From NCBI GenBank assembly GCA_965229525.1, contig OZ245886.1, positions 1,240,001-1,304,000 of the forward strand: DNA of 64,000 nucleotides, written 5' to 3'. The notes below the pieces were generated by a model. The model did not search any database and was not told where the DNA came from. It saw only the letters and a list, made by a program, of their open reading frames with translations. The stretch comes from HXMU1420-13 sp965229525. GTDB taxonomy: Bacteria > Bacteroidota > Rhodothermia > Balneolales > Balneolaceae. The translations under genes and the position numbers were made by a program. This document shows positions 42,027 through 50,563 of this stretch, piece after piece (the first letter of the stretch is position 1; the number at the start of each line of letters is the position of its first letter).

Positions 42027-43888
42027 AATCCGATTCTCTTTCGAATTGCATCAACAGCATCGTCTTTAAGAGAATCTTCAAGCTCTTTTTTCTTGGCTTC
42101 TAGCTCTTCGATTTTACCTTCAACAACTGCTAATTGGTCGTTAATTCGAGTTTCAAATTCGTCGTACTTACCGCGAAGCATTGCTTCTTGTTCATCAACC
42201 AACGCCAGAACTTCTTGCTTTTTATCATTCACTCGGCCTTCAACCTCATCTTGAATCTGTTGTTTCGCTGCATCAACTTCAGCCTGAACGGTATTTCTAA
42301 GAGTGTTTAGAAATAGGTCATCGATATTGGATTGAACACTAGCCTTTAATGGTCCATCAGTATTATCAATTAGTGCAGTAGCATTAATTTGATCTGTACC
42401 GGAAATGGCATTTCTGATTAATCGTTCAACTGTTCCGGTTTGCGAACCTGCACTTTCAAAATCGAAATCCAGACCTGCGGCAACATATTCAACCCGACTC
42501 TCTATTCTCCGTTCAATTACACTTAATGCAAGTGATAATGAACCAATCCCTGAGTTTAATTCATACGGAAGCAGCTCAGAAGGCGAAAGTTTTGAATTAG
42601 CCAATGAAAAACCAGAATAAGTAATGGTTATCGCTTCCTGATTCACATCCGTCGTATAATCCAGCATTCCGTTTAAAACAAGCTGTGTATTAGATTCACT
42701 ACCGGATAAATTTATGGTAATCGGTTCGCCTGTTTTATTCTGATCGTTGGACACATTATTTACTAACCCGGATAGTGCAATATCATTATTGGTAGCGCCA
42801 GAAAGTTCGATATTTTTTATCCATAGTTCCGGAAGGTCATATTTATCCGTGAATTCGTAATTCCGTCCTTCATAACGATCCGGTCTATCTTCTTTATCTT
42901 CTTTTGATCCTATAAATCGCTGACCGTATTCCCTACCTGTTGCTAAATAACCCAGATACTTATTCAAATCAGCAAGTAGACTTTCACCAAATAATGCCGT
43001 TCCTATACTTTGTGCATTGATTTCAGGTAATTTTGCAATTCCTTCTGCTCTAGCGATGTCGTCTTGAATCCAATTATCAATACTTCCAATGCTATTTCTG
43101 GAGGCTGTTAAATCAGATTGAAAATCGTCCTTTAACGTAGCGATTTCGGTTTTGATGGAATCTGCCTCTTTAATTACTTTTTGTACCGTTTCAATAGCTG
43201 CAAGTGCTTTAGGAATTTCATCCAGTTCTTCAATTTTAATGGAATTAACTAACGTTTGAATATCCGCAGCATTTCTCTCCACTGAATTGTTTGTGATCGT
43301 TGAATCCCATTCAGAGTAATTATTTTGCAGTCCTGTTTGCAGTGAATCCATACGGTCAATAGATCTTAAATCAACCAATGCCATTAAACTATCAATATTG
43401 ATATCGTCCTTAACATCGGTGAACTCCATGCTCGCATTTTGAGCAATATTCGAACTTACTTCCCCGGTGATATCACTGAAAAAACCAGCATCATCTTCAG
43501 CATCATTATCTGGTTCTTCTTCGTTTAAAGGAACCTCGAAATACCCATCAGTTTCCCGGGAAGTTTCCATTGCAAAGCCAGTCATTTGCACATTATCTAC
43601 AATCACTTTATTCCACAAAAGTGGCCAGAATTGAACATCAAATTCAGTTTCACCTGTTTCGAACAGATTCATCATTGTGTTGTCCGGATCGGTAACCTGC
43701 AACTTTGACCAGGCAATATGAAGTTCGGTTGGATTAAACTCGAAGTCATCAATTTCTACCAGGGCTCCATTTGCAATGCTCAGTTGTTTTTCAATTTGCT
43801 CTTCAATCATTTCATCAGAAATGAGGAAATATCCAGCCCCAGTGATAGCAGCAATAATTATAACGAAGATTAGTCCTTTTACTCTCAT
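42023..43888 (-). CDS. TIGR03545 family protein (large envelope protein)
   Basis: A 621-residue protein with one N-terminal membrane helix (about 6-24) and a long periplasmic part. The N-terminus (LHIAWSKLQVTDPDNTMMNLFETGETEFDVQFWPLLWNKVIVDNVQMTG) matches the TIGR03545 opening, which is AsmA-like. Long helical, Glu/Lys-rich regions (about 190-290) and a C-terminal coiled coil (about 545-621) follow. Function not known; AsmA-like proteins are linked to lipid transport between membranes. The gene for its usual partner, TIGR03546, lies immediately upstream on the same strand, 3 bp away. Confidence 0.85.
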   Translation of the reverse strand: MRVKGLIFVIIIAAITGAGYFLISDEMIEEQIEKQLSIANGALVEIDDFEFNPTELHIAWSKLQVTDPDNTMMNLFETGETEFDVQFWPLLWNKVIVDNVQMTGFAMETSRETDGYFEVPLNEEEPDNDAEDDAGFFSDITGEVSSNIAQNASMEFTDVKDDINIDSLMALVDLRSIDRMDSLQTGLQNNYSEWDSTITNNSVERNAADIQTLVNSIKIEELDEIPKALAAIETVQKVIKEADSIKTEIATLKDDFQSDLTASRNSIGSIDNWIQDDIARAEGIAKLPEINAQSIGTALFGESLLADLNKYLGYLATGREYGQRFIGSKEDKEDRPDRYEGRNYEFTDKYDLPELWIKNIELSGATNNDIALSGLVNNVSNDQNKTGEPITINLSGSESNTQLVLNGMLDYTTDVNQEAITITYSGFSLANSKLSPSELLPYELNSGIGSLSLALSVIERRIESRVEYVAAGLDFDFESAGSQTGTVERLIRNAISGTDQINATALIDNTDGPLKASVQSNIDDLFLNTLRNTVQAEVDAAKQQIQDEVEGRVNDKKQEVLALVDEQEAMLRGKYDEFETRINDQLAVVEGKIEELEAKKKELEDSLKDDAVDAIRKRIGF

Positions 43889-43891
43889 GAC

Positions 43892-44416
43892 CTAGCCTCT
43901 CACTCTGCTTATAGTTTCATAAATAGAATACAACTTAGAACCCTTAAGAGCCTTAATAACTTTCCATTTTTGAACCCTTTCATGTATGTGTTTTCGATAT
44001 TGCTTTACAAATACAATCACACTGGGAAACATAGGTAGGCTTAAAAAAACAGCCGATACAAAACTTCCAATAACTACCGTGTTATAAAATCTTGTCATCG
44101 CCCACCATTCATTATTGTACATGCTAATCCACAAAGATTGGTATCCTTCATTCTCAAGTAGCCAGGTACCAAAATTATGAAACACGGGATCGGCGAGATA
44201 TGCAATTCCACTAAATACTAAAAACGCTAATATTGACATCCCGATATTCACTTTTATAATCAAGATTAAGATTACAACGATTAGATTGTGAAATGAAAAA
44301 ATCGGGGTTAACCCAATGATCATACCTAATACAAATCCACCCGCGATTTGTCCCGGTGAGGCCTCTGATGAAAGTGCCTTTAAAAGTTTGGCAATATATT
44401 TAATGATTATCAGCAT
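43892..44416 (-). CDS. TIGR03546 family membrane protein
   Basis: A 174-residue protein with three to four hydrophobic helices. The opening MLIIIKYIAKLLKALSSEASPGQIAGGFVLGMIIGLTPIFSFHNLIV is the diagnostic TIGR03546/DUF2062-like start; FHNFGTWLLENEGYQSLW is also typical. It is transcribed before and 3 bp from the TIGR03545 gene. The two families are consistently found together, so a joint role in the envelope is likely, but no activity is established. Confidence 0.87.
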   Translation of the reverse strand: MLIIIKYIAKLLKALSSEASPGQIAGGFVLGMIIGLTPIFSFHNLIVVILILIIKVNIGMSILAFLVFSGIAYLADPVFHNFGTWLLENEGYQSLWISMYNNEWWAMTRFYNTVVIGSFVSAVFLSLPMFPSVIVFVKQYRKHIHERVQKWKVIKALKGSKLYSIYETISRVRG

Positions 44417-44595
44417 GATACCCTTTCAATTAATGAACCCTTGACTGAAGTATAGAATATGCACTTAGTTTGTGAAAAATGGTACGGTTGATTGTTTTGC
44501 TATGATTAAAATTTGTGAGAAACGTATCCACTTAAAACCAGTTGTAATAAAAGTTGATACAAAGTAGTTTATTGAAAGAAGTGTAGTCAAATTTT

Positions 44596-45990
44596 ATGAA
44601 TTTACGTCAAGCGATATCTCTCTCTATTTTTTTACTCCTTTTCATTTATGGCTGTAAAGAAAATTCCGTTTCCCAAAAAATCACCCCAACTATTGAAGAA
44701 GCATTTCCATGTATTGATGGATTGGCGGATGGGCAATTTCCATGTGATAATGTTGGGCTTTTTGCCCATGTACCCCTAAATGAACTTGGTGGAGATAGAG
44801 TTAATGATATTTGGGGATGGACAGATCCTTTAGACGGTAAAGAGTATGCATTGGTTGGTTTATTTGATGGAATTTCATTTGTAGATATTAGCGACCCCAA
44901 TAATCCGGTTGTTATTGGTAAACTGAACGAATCTTCAATTGCTACGAAATTAATTTCCGAAAAAATTGATGATGAATTCCCTGCATGTGTTGTTGGAATT
45001 GGGGATTCACCCGTTGCAAAAAATATTACCCAAGGGAGTACTTGGAGAGATGTTAAGGTATTTGATAATCACGCATTTGTAGTAAGTGATGGACAAATTC
45101 ACGGCATGCAGGTATTCGATCTCACTCGTCTTAGAGAATACAATGGCACATTTCTAACCTTCGAAGAGGATGCGTTCTACGATCAGATAGATAATGCGCA
45201 TAACATTGCCATTAATGAATCATCCGGATTTGCATACCTGGTTGGATATCGGGCAACAGAAGTTTGTGGCCTTGCTAGAGACCCACTTAACCAAAGTGCT
45301 AGGGATACTACAGGTATACATATAATTGATATTAATGACCCTAAAAACCCCACTTTTGCCGGTTGCTATTCTGATCCAAATACAGATTTAGAAAGTTTAC
45401 CTAATGTAGGAATTGGCTACATCCATGACACACAATGTGTAGAGTATAATGGTGCTGATGAAGAACACATTGGTAAAGAGATTTGTGTTAGTTCCGCTGA
45501 AGGAGCAGTGGTAATCACCGATGTTACCGATAAGGCTAATACACAAACAATTGGGTTTAGTGGTGTTACCGGAATGCAGTATTCGCACCAAGGTTGGCTT
45601 ACTGAAGATCACCGATATTTTCTGATGAATGATGAGGTTGATGAAACTGCGTTACAAAGAAATACCAGAACCTATATTTGGGATGTCCAGGACTTAGATA
45701 ATCCAATTTTCCTTGGGTATTATACGCACAATACAACCTCAATTGATCACAATTTATATATCCGCCAGAATTTTGTATTTCAGGCAAATTACACTTCCGG
45801 CTTGCGAATATTACGCTTAGAAAATTTAGATAAAGCAGAATTACAACCAGTCGCATTTTTTGATACTCAACCAACCAGCAATGCGAAATCTTACGCAGGT
45901 ACCTGGAGTAATTATCCATTTTTCGAGAGTGGAGTCATAGTTGTGAGTGATATTTTCGATGGATTATTCATCCTAAAACCTTATCTCTGA
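44596..45990 (+). CDS. choice-of-anchor B lipoprotein
   Basis: A 464-residue predicted lipoprotein (FIYGCKEN, Cys near 19). The body is a single choice-of-anchor B domain: VNDIWGWTDPLDGKEYALVG, TWRDVKVFDNHAFVVSDGQIHGMQVFDLTRLREY, YIHDTQCVEYNG and TWSNYPFFESGV. It closely parallels the C-terminal half of the protein at 15501 but lacks the FG-GAP part. Exported, beta-propeller-like LVIVD repeats; function unknown. A TTG-N20-TAGTTTAT promoter-like pair lies at 44542-44572. Confidence 0.85.
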   Translation: MNLRQAISLSIFLLLFIYGCKENSVSQKITPTIEEAFPCIDGLADGQFPCDNVGLFAHVPLNELGGDRVNDIWGWTDPLDGKEYALVGLFDGISFVDISDPNNPVVIGKLNESSIATKLISEKIDDEFPACVVGIGDSPVAKNITQGSTWRDVKVFDNHAFVVSDGQIHGMQVFDLTRLREYNGTFLTFEEDAFYDQIDNAHNIAINESSGFAYLVGYRATEVCGLARDPLNQSARDTTGIHIIDINDPKNPTFAGCYSDPNTDLESLPNVGIGYIHDTQCVEYNGADEEHIGKEICVSSAEGAVVITDVTDKANTQTIGFSGVTGMQYSHQGWLTEDHRYFLMNDEVDETALQRNTRTYIWDVQDLDNPIFLGYYTHNTTSIDHNLYIRQNFVFQANYTSGLRILRLENLDKAELQPVAFFDTQPTSNAKSYAGTWSNYPFFESGVIVVSDIFDGLFILKPYL

Positions 45991-46017
45991 TAGAGTTAAT
46001 TAGCCTGTTTAACTCTA
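45991..46017. repeat. 9-bp-stem hairpin after the choice-of-anchor B gene
   Basis: TAGAGTTAA and TTAACTCTA are separated by 9 nt, directly after the stop codon. No strong T-run follows. It may be a weak terminator. Confidence 0.4.
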
Positions 46018-46082
46018 ATTAAACCTAAGATTACTCAGCAAATAAAAATCGCCATCTTTTTTAAGTTACATTCACTTTTCCG

Positions 46083-46090
46083 TAAATTTG
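46083..46090 (+). promoter_or_regulatory. -7 element before the serine palmitoyltransferase-like gene
   Basis: TAAATTTG is an exact TAnnTTTG match 50 bp before the start codon. At the expected -33 position the sequence reads TTA rather than TTG. Confidence 0.5.
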
Positions 46091-46139
46091 CATCTTTTAA
46101 AGTTCAGGTTGTAACAAACTTTCTCACAAATCATATTTC

Positions 46140-47366
46140 ATGGATTTATTTGACAAACTAGAAGGACGTCCAAGTCCACTAGGACCATTTACTTCTGCCG
46201 GATACGGTTACATCACATTTCCAAAACTTGAAGGGCCACTTGGGCCGGAAATGAAATTCAATGGCAAAGATGTAATTGTATGGAGTATTAATGATTACTT
46301 AGGTATTGGAAGTAACGAGCATATTAAAAAAGTTGATACGGAAGCTACTGCAAAGTATTCTTTAAGTGCGCCAATGGGTGCTCGTTTGATGACTGGAAAT
46401 TCAGTAGAGCACGAAGCACTTGAAAAAGAACTCGCGGATTTTGTTCATAAGCCAGCTGCCCAGTTACTGAACTTCGGGTATCAGGGTATTATGAGTACTA
46501 TACATGCTTTAGTCGATAGAAATGACTATCTCATTTACGATGAATTAAGTCATGCTTGTATCGTTGATGGCAAGCAGTTGGCGATGGCTGAAAAATCAGT
46601 ATTCAAGCATAACGATATTGAAAGCTTTAAAAAGCAGTTATACCGAGCAGCATCGAAGAAGAAGGATAATTCCTCAATCCTAGTAGTAACTGAAGGTGTA
46701 TTTGGTATGACTGGTGATTTGGGAATCCTTCCTGAAATCATTGAACTTAAGAAAGAAGTACCTTTCCGTTTATTAGTTGACGATGCTCATGGATTTGGAA
46801 CTCTTGGCCATGATGGTTCTGGGACTGGAACACAGCTTGAATGCCAGGATGGAATTGATGTGTATTTCGGTACCTTTGCTAAAGCAGGCGCATTGATTGG
46901 TGCTTTCGTAGCATCAGAACCTCGGGTTATTCAATTCCTAAAAGCGAATGCAAGAAGCCAGATTTTTGCTAAATCGTTACCTCTTCCGATTGTAGTAACG
47001 GCTCGCGAACGTTTAAAAATGATTCGCCAGCACCCTGAGTGGAGAGAAAAACTTTGGGAAAATACACTCAAGCTTCGCGAAGGTCTCCAAAAAATTGGCT
47101 ATAACGTTTTACCATCAGAAAGTCCGGTAACTCCAGTGTTAACCCAAGGTAGTACAGATTTATGCCAGGATATTATGCGAAAAATGCGCGAAGAGCATGG
47201 AATTTTTGTAAGTGGTGTTGCGTATCCGGTTGTTCCTAGAGGCGTAGTATTAATTCGTTTAATACCAACTGCAGCACACACCGACGAGCATATCGAAAAA
47301 ACACTTGATGCTTTCGCAGCAATTAAGGATTTTGTTATGTCTGCTGCTAACAAACTTTCTGCTTAG
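46140..47366 (+). CDS. serine palmitoyltransferase-like alpha-oxoamine synthase
   Basis: A 408-residue PLP enzyme of the alpha-oxoamine synthase family (SPT, KBL, AONS). SAGYGYITFPKLEGPLGPEMKFNGKDVIVWSINDYLG, GARLMTGNSVEHEALEKELADFV, LVVTEGVFGMTGDLG, VDDAHGFGTLG and YFGTFAKAGALIGAF are present; the lysine of GTFAK is the Schiff-base residue. The long N-terminus with FPKLEGPL and the GTFAKxxxxIGAF pattern are those of Bacteroidetes serine palmitoyltransferase (sphingolipid synthesis) rather than BioF/Kbl. The family condenses an amino acid with an acyl-CoA. It ends at a strong bidirectional terminator. Confidence 0.86.
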   Translation: MDLFDKLEGRPSPLGPFTSAGYGYITFPKLEGPLGPEMKFNGKDVIVWSINDYLGIGSNEHIKKVDTEATAKYSLSAPMGARLMTGNSVEHEALEKELADFVHKPAAQLLNFGYQGIMSTIHALVDRNDYLIYDELSHACIVDGKQLAMAEKSVFKHNDIESFKKQLYRAASKKKDNSSILVVTEGVFGMTGDLGILPEIIELKKEVPFRLLVDDAHGFGTLGHDGSGTGTQLECQDGIDVYFGTFAKAGALIGAFVASEPRVIQFLKANARSQIFAKSLPLPIVVTARERLKMIRQHPEWREKLWENTLKLREGLQKIGYNVLPSESPVTPVLTQGSTDLCQDIMRKMREEHGIFVSGVAYPVVPRGVVLIRLIPTAAHTDEHIEKTLDAFAAIKDFVMSAANKLSA

Positions 47367-47391
47367 CAGTTAGAATTTGTGGTCATCTATG

Positions 47392-47425
47392 AAAAAAGCC
47401 TTTCTGATTTCAGGAAGGCTTTTTT
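47392..47425. terminator. strong bidirectional terminator
   Basis: A 16-bp stem with one G-T pair and a TT loop, flanked by A6 on the left and T6 on the right. It serves both the SPT-like gene and the convergent outer-membrane protein gene. Confidence 0.85.
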
Positions 47426-47435
47426 GTTTTGCAAT

Positions 47436-48314
47436 TTATCTGAATTTCCTAAAATTGTATGCCATTCCTGTGGTTATAAAGAAACCCTCAAACGGTCTCT
47501 GTCCAATATCTAATCGGAAAACAGTATTAGCAAAAAATGGAATCTTGCGATCAAAATTTTCAGCGGCTGTATAAGGTTTTCCAACAACAACAAGACCAGC
47601 TCTCCAGCCCAGGTTTTCATCTACAGTTTTTACTGCGGCACCATTTTCTTCTAAATCAACACTTGTTGGTAGGATAAGGAGATCAAAATATGGACGAAGA
47701 ATCCTACCAGCAGAAAACTGATATCCATCACTTGCTTCTGCTTGTAAATAGGTAGTCATGTTGTAACCAACTCCCGCATAAAAACCAACGTGAGTTAAAG
47801 AGGTTACGTCATAGGTTCTGAATCCCTCAGAATACTCTAGAGCACTATTTCTTATGTACAGTCCACCTCTGGCTACAAGTTCGTATTTCATCTGTGTGGG
47901 CAAATTCACCGCCGACCATGTGGTGGTTTCCACCCTATTAATGTAATCTTTATCCCAGGCAAAGCTTAAAAGAACGGGCACATCCTTATCTTTTAAATTT
48001 GAGGAGAGTGAATACTCTATTCCAGAGTTTAGCATAAATGCTGGGCCATCCTTGTCTAATGAAACCAGTGAGTATAATGCCAACGCTTCAATTCTTATTT
48101 TTTCATTGATAGGATATAGAGCATCTGCACCAACACTCCAAATTGATGCTCCGGAAGTATTCCCAAAACCAGCATCAACCGTAAAATAATTTAGTCCCAA
48201 ATATCCGGGATAAACTATTTCAGGGTCTGTCATAATGGTTTGGTAAGTGTCTTGAGCATGTAGATTTACATTGCCAACGAGTAATAGAAAAAGAAATGAT
48301 TTAACGTATTTCAT
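47436..48314 (-). CDS. outer-membrane beta-barrel protein of unknown function
   Basis: A 292-residue protein with a signal peptide (MKYVKSFLFLLLVGNVNLHAQ). Repeated amphipathic strands with aromatic girdles (for example LGLNYFTVDAGFGN, MKYELVARGGLYI, HVGFYAGVGYNMTTYLQAEA, FEGFFITTGMAYNFRKF) indicate a small barrel of perhaps 10-12 strands. It has no recognised domain and no enzyme motif. It is alone on its strand; the next gene upstream begins 77 bp away. Confidence 0.72.
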   Translation of the reverse strand: MKYVKSFLFLLLVGNVNLHAQDTYQTIMTDPEIVYPGYLGLNYFTVDAGFGNTSGASIWSVGADALYPINEKIRIEALALYSLVSLDKDGPAFMLNSGIEYSLSSNLKDKDVPVLLSFAWDKDYINRVETTTWSAVNLPTQMKYELVARGGLYIRNSALEYSEGFRTYDVTSLTHVGFYAGVGYNMTTYLQAEASDGYQFSAGRILRPYFDLLILPTSVDLEENGAAVKTVDENLGWRAGLVVVGKPYTAAENFDRKIPFFANTVFRLDIGQRPFEGFFITTGMAYNFRKFR

Positions 48315-48391
48315 TTAGTTTCTTCATTAGTGTTTAGTTTGAAGAAAACTATTTGGATAGATACTACTACTCAATCACCTGATTAGGGTAT

Positions 48392-49222
48392 TTATTCAAA
48401 TGAAAAGTCGACCAAAACAGGAAGATGATCTGAAGGTGTTCTGTTTTCTCTCGAATTTGAAAGAACAGCATACGCTTCTACGTTGATATTATCGCTCACA
48501 AATATGTAGTCTATTCGTACATCCAGTGGGTGTGAAGTATCGAAACCATTATATGTACCTATGGGACCGAAAGGTTCTTTTTTAGCTACTTCTCTTGAAT
48601 CTTTATAAAACTGTGTAAGAAATTCGATGGGACCAGAATCTGGAATTGCATTGAAATCACCCATCACTATTACCGGATATTTTTCTGTATTTAGCTCCTC
48701 CACCATCTCGTGGACAAGTTTAGCAGATTCAATGCGGGCTTCAATAGACTCATGATCAAAGTGAACGTTGAAAACAAAAAATCGTTCGTTAGTTTCGATA
48801 CGCTCAAATATTGCCAGGGTGCATATCCTTCGATAATTGGCTCCCCATCCATAGGAAGGATTTTCAGGCGTTAGAGATAACCAGAATGTCTTAAAATCTA
48901 TTACTTCGAGAAGCTCTGATTGATAAAAAATTGCTGTGTACTCACCTTCAGTTTTGCCGTCATCTCTTCCAACACCCACATATTCGTAACCAAAAAGTGC
49001 GCTATCTAGAAATTGTACCTGATGATGTAGACCTTCCTGAATTCCAAGGATATCCGGTTCATAATAGTTGATCAAATCTGCCACCCAATCTTTACGATTC
49101 TCCCAACTATTTATCCCATCACGATCTGTTGCATATCGGACATTGTATGTCATCGCTGAATATTGGGAAAAAACATCCAGTGAGAAAACGACCAACAGAA
49201 AAAGAAGATTAATCTTCAACAT
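48392..49222 (-). CDS. exported endonuclease/exonuclease/phosphatase (EEP) family enzyme
   Basis: Start taken at the ATG at 49222, giving a signal peptide MLKINLLFLLVVFSLDVFSQ (an in-frame TTG lies at 49240). EEP motifs are complete: MTYNVRY, GIQEG (metal Glu), a catalytic His in VFNVHFDHE, GDFNAIP, IDYIFVS and TPSDHLPV. Closest general type is the DNase I/exonuclease III-like family that hydrolyses phosphodiesters. Being exported it probably acts on extracellular nucleic acid, phosphodiesters or lipids; the substrate is unknown. It overlaps the end of the upstream LPP20-like gene by 14 bp. Confidence 0.87.
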   Translation of the reverse strand: MLKINLLFLLVVFSLDVFSQYSAMTYNVRYATDRDGINSWENRKDWVADLINYYEPDILGIQEGLHHQVQFLDSALFGYEYVGVGRDDGKTEGEYTAIFYQSELLEVIDFKTFWLSLTPENPSYGWGANYRRICTLAIFERIETNERFFVFNVHFDHESIEARIESAKLVHEMVEELNTEKYPVIVMGDFNAIPDSGPIEFLTQFYKDSREVAKKEPFGPIGTYNGFDTSHPLDVRIDYIFVSDNINVEAYAVLSNSRENRTPSDHLPVLVDFSFE

Positions 49223-49844
49223 AAAAAGTGGCCTCTTCAACTCGAACTAATGCAAAATATGCATATTCCTCATCCTCTATATAACCCTCTTCACCAAAGT
49301 ATTCTATCGATGTATTATCTCGAATAAAATCTAATACATCAGAAAATTGAAGATTTGACCATTTAACTTCTCCTGAACTATCATTTAAATATTCACCATT
49401 TTCTGCTAATTCTGATGTATCCAGAAGTCTAATCATATACATCGAGTCCTCACTAATCGAAAATGTAACTTCAATTGCCCTTGAATATATCTCCTCAATC
49501 ACTTCTCCATCGTTATTTTCCTCAATCAGTATTTTTGTCAAACCTCTCACATCAAATGTAAGAAATGATTGATTGACAATATTTTGGCTTGTACTCGAAT
49601 ATCCTATTAAACTATCTGTGTTACTGTTGCTATAATTGTTTTTATACGAAACTTGAGCTTGCACCTCTGAAGCTACCTCATATAATGCATCAAAAAATGC
49701 GTTTTCAAGTGAATTTGCCATTCCTACACCTGAAATAAATCCTTCAACTTTCGTGATTTCTGGATTTTTATAGAATTCTGGATATTGCCCTAATACGGGT
49801 GCTGAGAGAACTAGAAAAATAATGATTATGGCATATGGCTTCAT
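49209..49844 (-). CDS. exported LPP20-like protein
   Basis: Start taken at the ATG at 49844, where MKPYAIIIIFLVLSAPVLGQ is a signal peptide; longer in-frame reading is less plausible. The mature protein (about 190 residues) begins with FISGVGMANSLENAFFDALYEVASEVQAQVS, matching the LPP20 pattern of Gly-x-G-x-A plus Ala-rich helix. Acidic overall. LPP20-type proteins are periplasmic or outer-membrane associated; function unknown. It is divergent from the YdeI-like gene (94 bp apart). Confidence 0.7.
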   Translation of the reverse strand: MKPYAIIIIFLVLSAPVLGQYPEFYKNPEITKVEGFISGVGMANSLENAFFDALYEVASEVQAQVSYKNNYSNSNTDSLIGYSSTSQNIVNQSFLTFDVRGLTKILIEENNDGEVIEEIYSRAIEVTFSISEDSMYMIRLLDTSELAENGEYLNDSSGEVKWSNLQFSDVLDFIRDNTSIEYFGEEGYIEDEEYAYFALVRVEEATFYVED

Positions 49845-49938
49845 GATCGTCCCATTTAGTTGTATCGAAAGTGTGAAATATGAACCAATCAATCAAGAAT
49901 TACCTGAACTGTATCATAAAATCGCCTGTTACCTATGC

Positions 49939-50517
49939 ATGATTAACACAGAGAATTTTGAAAAAATTGAAATAATCAGCCAAGAAGATTTAAGGAATTG
50001 GTTGATGGAGAATCATCAGCAGGAGGAGAGTATTTGGGTTGTTACGTTTAAAAAACATATCACTTCTAAATATGTTAGTCGAGATGAGATTTTGGATGAG
50101 ATTCTTTGTTTTGGCTGGATTGATGGAATCCGACGAAAATTGGATGACGATCGAACGATGCAACTTCTTTCACCACGTCGAATTCAACATTGGGCAAAAT
50201 CTTACAAGGATAGAGCTCTTAAATTGATCGAAGATGGTAAAATGCATGAAGCAGGATTTCGATCCATCACACATTCTAAGAAATCAGGTCTTTGGAATTT
50301 TATGGATGATGTAGATGCATTGATTAAACCAAGTGATCTTATCGATGAACTAAAGAAATATCCCTCTGCCGAGTCCTTTTTCGATTCCATCTCAGACTCA
50401 TCAAAAAGGTGGACGCTACGTTGGATAAAATTAGCCAAGACTAAGAAAACAAGGGCTGCGCGTATTAAAAAAACAGCAAGCTTAGCCTCGAAAGGAGAGA
50501 AGGTTCCACAGAGTTAA
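49939..50517 (+). CDS. YdeI/OmpD-associated family protein
   Basis: I start at the ATG at 49939 (192 residues); an open reading from 49822 overlaps the divergent gene and adds 39 non-matching residues. Motifs ESIWVVTFKKH, SRDEILDEILCFGWIDG, RKLDDDRTMQLLSPRR, WAKSYKDRALKLIEDGKMHEAG and the basic C-terminus (RAARIKKTASLASKGEKV) are those of the YdeI family. The E. coli member is periplasmic-associated with stress and bacteriocin response, but a biochemical activity is not established. Ends in a perfect hairpin. Confidence 0.87.
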   Translation: MINTENFEKIEIISQEDLRNWLMENHQQEESIWVVTFKKHITSKYVSRDEILDEILCFGWIDGIRRKLDDDRTMQLLSPRRIQHWAKSYKDRALKLIEDGKMHEAGFRSITHSKKSGLWNFMDDVDALIKPSDLIDELKKYPSAESFFDSISDSSKRWTLRWIKLAKTKKTRAARIKKTASLASKGEKVPQS

Positions 50518-50541
50518 AACCTCTTCATATGAAGAGGTTTT
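50516..50541. terminator. perfect 26-bp palindrome terminator
   Basis: 13-bp arms (centre CATATG) begin in the stop codon of the YdeI-like gene and end TTTT. It also faces the convergent DEAD-box-like gene. Confidence 0.65.
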
Positions 50542-50563
50542 AACATATTAATTGAAGCTGAAT

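Noticed and set aside
49822..49938. Longer N-terminus for the YdeI-like protein.
   Set aside because: It overlaps the start and signal peptide of the divergent LPP20-like gene and does not match the YdeI family start.
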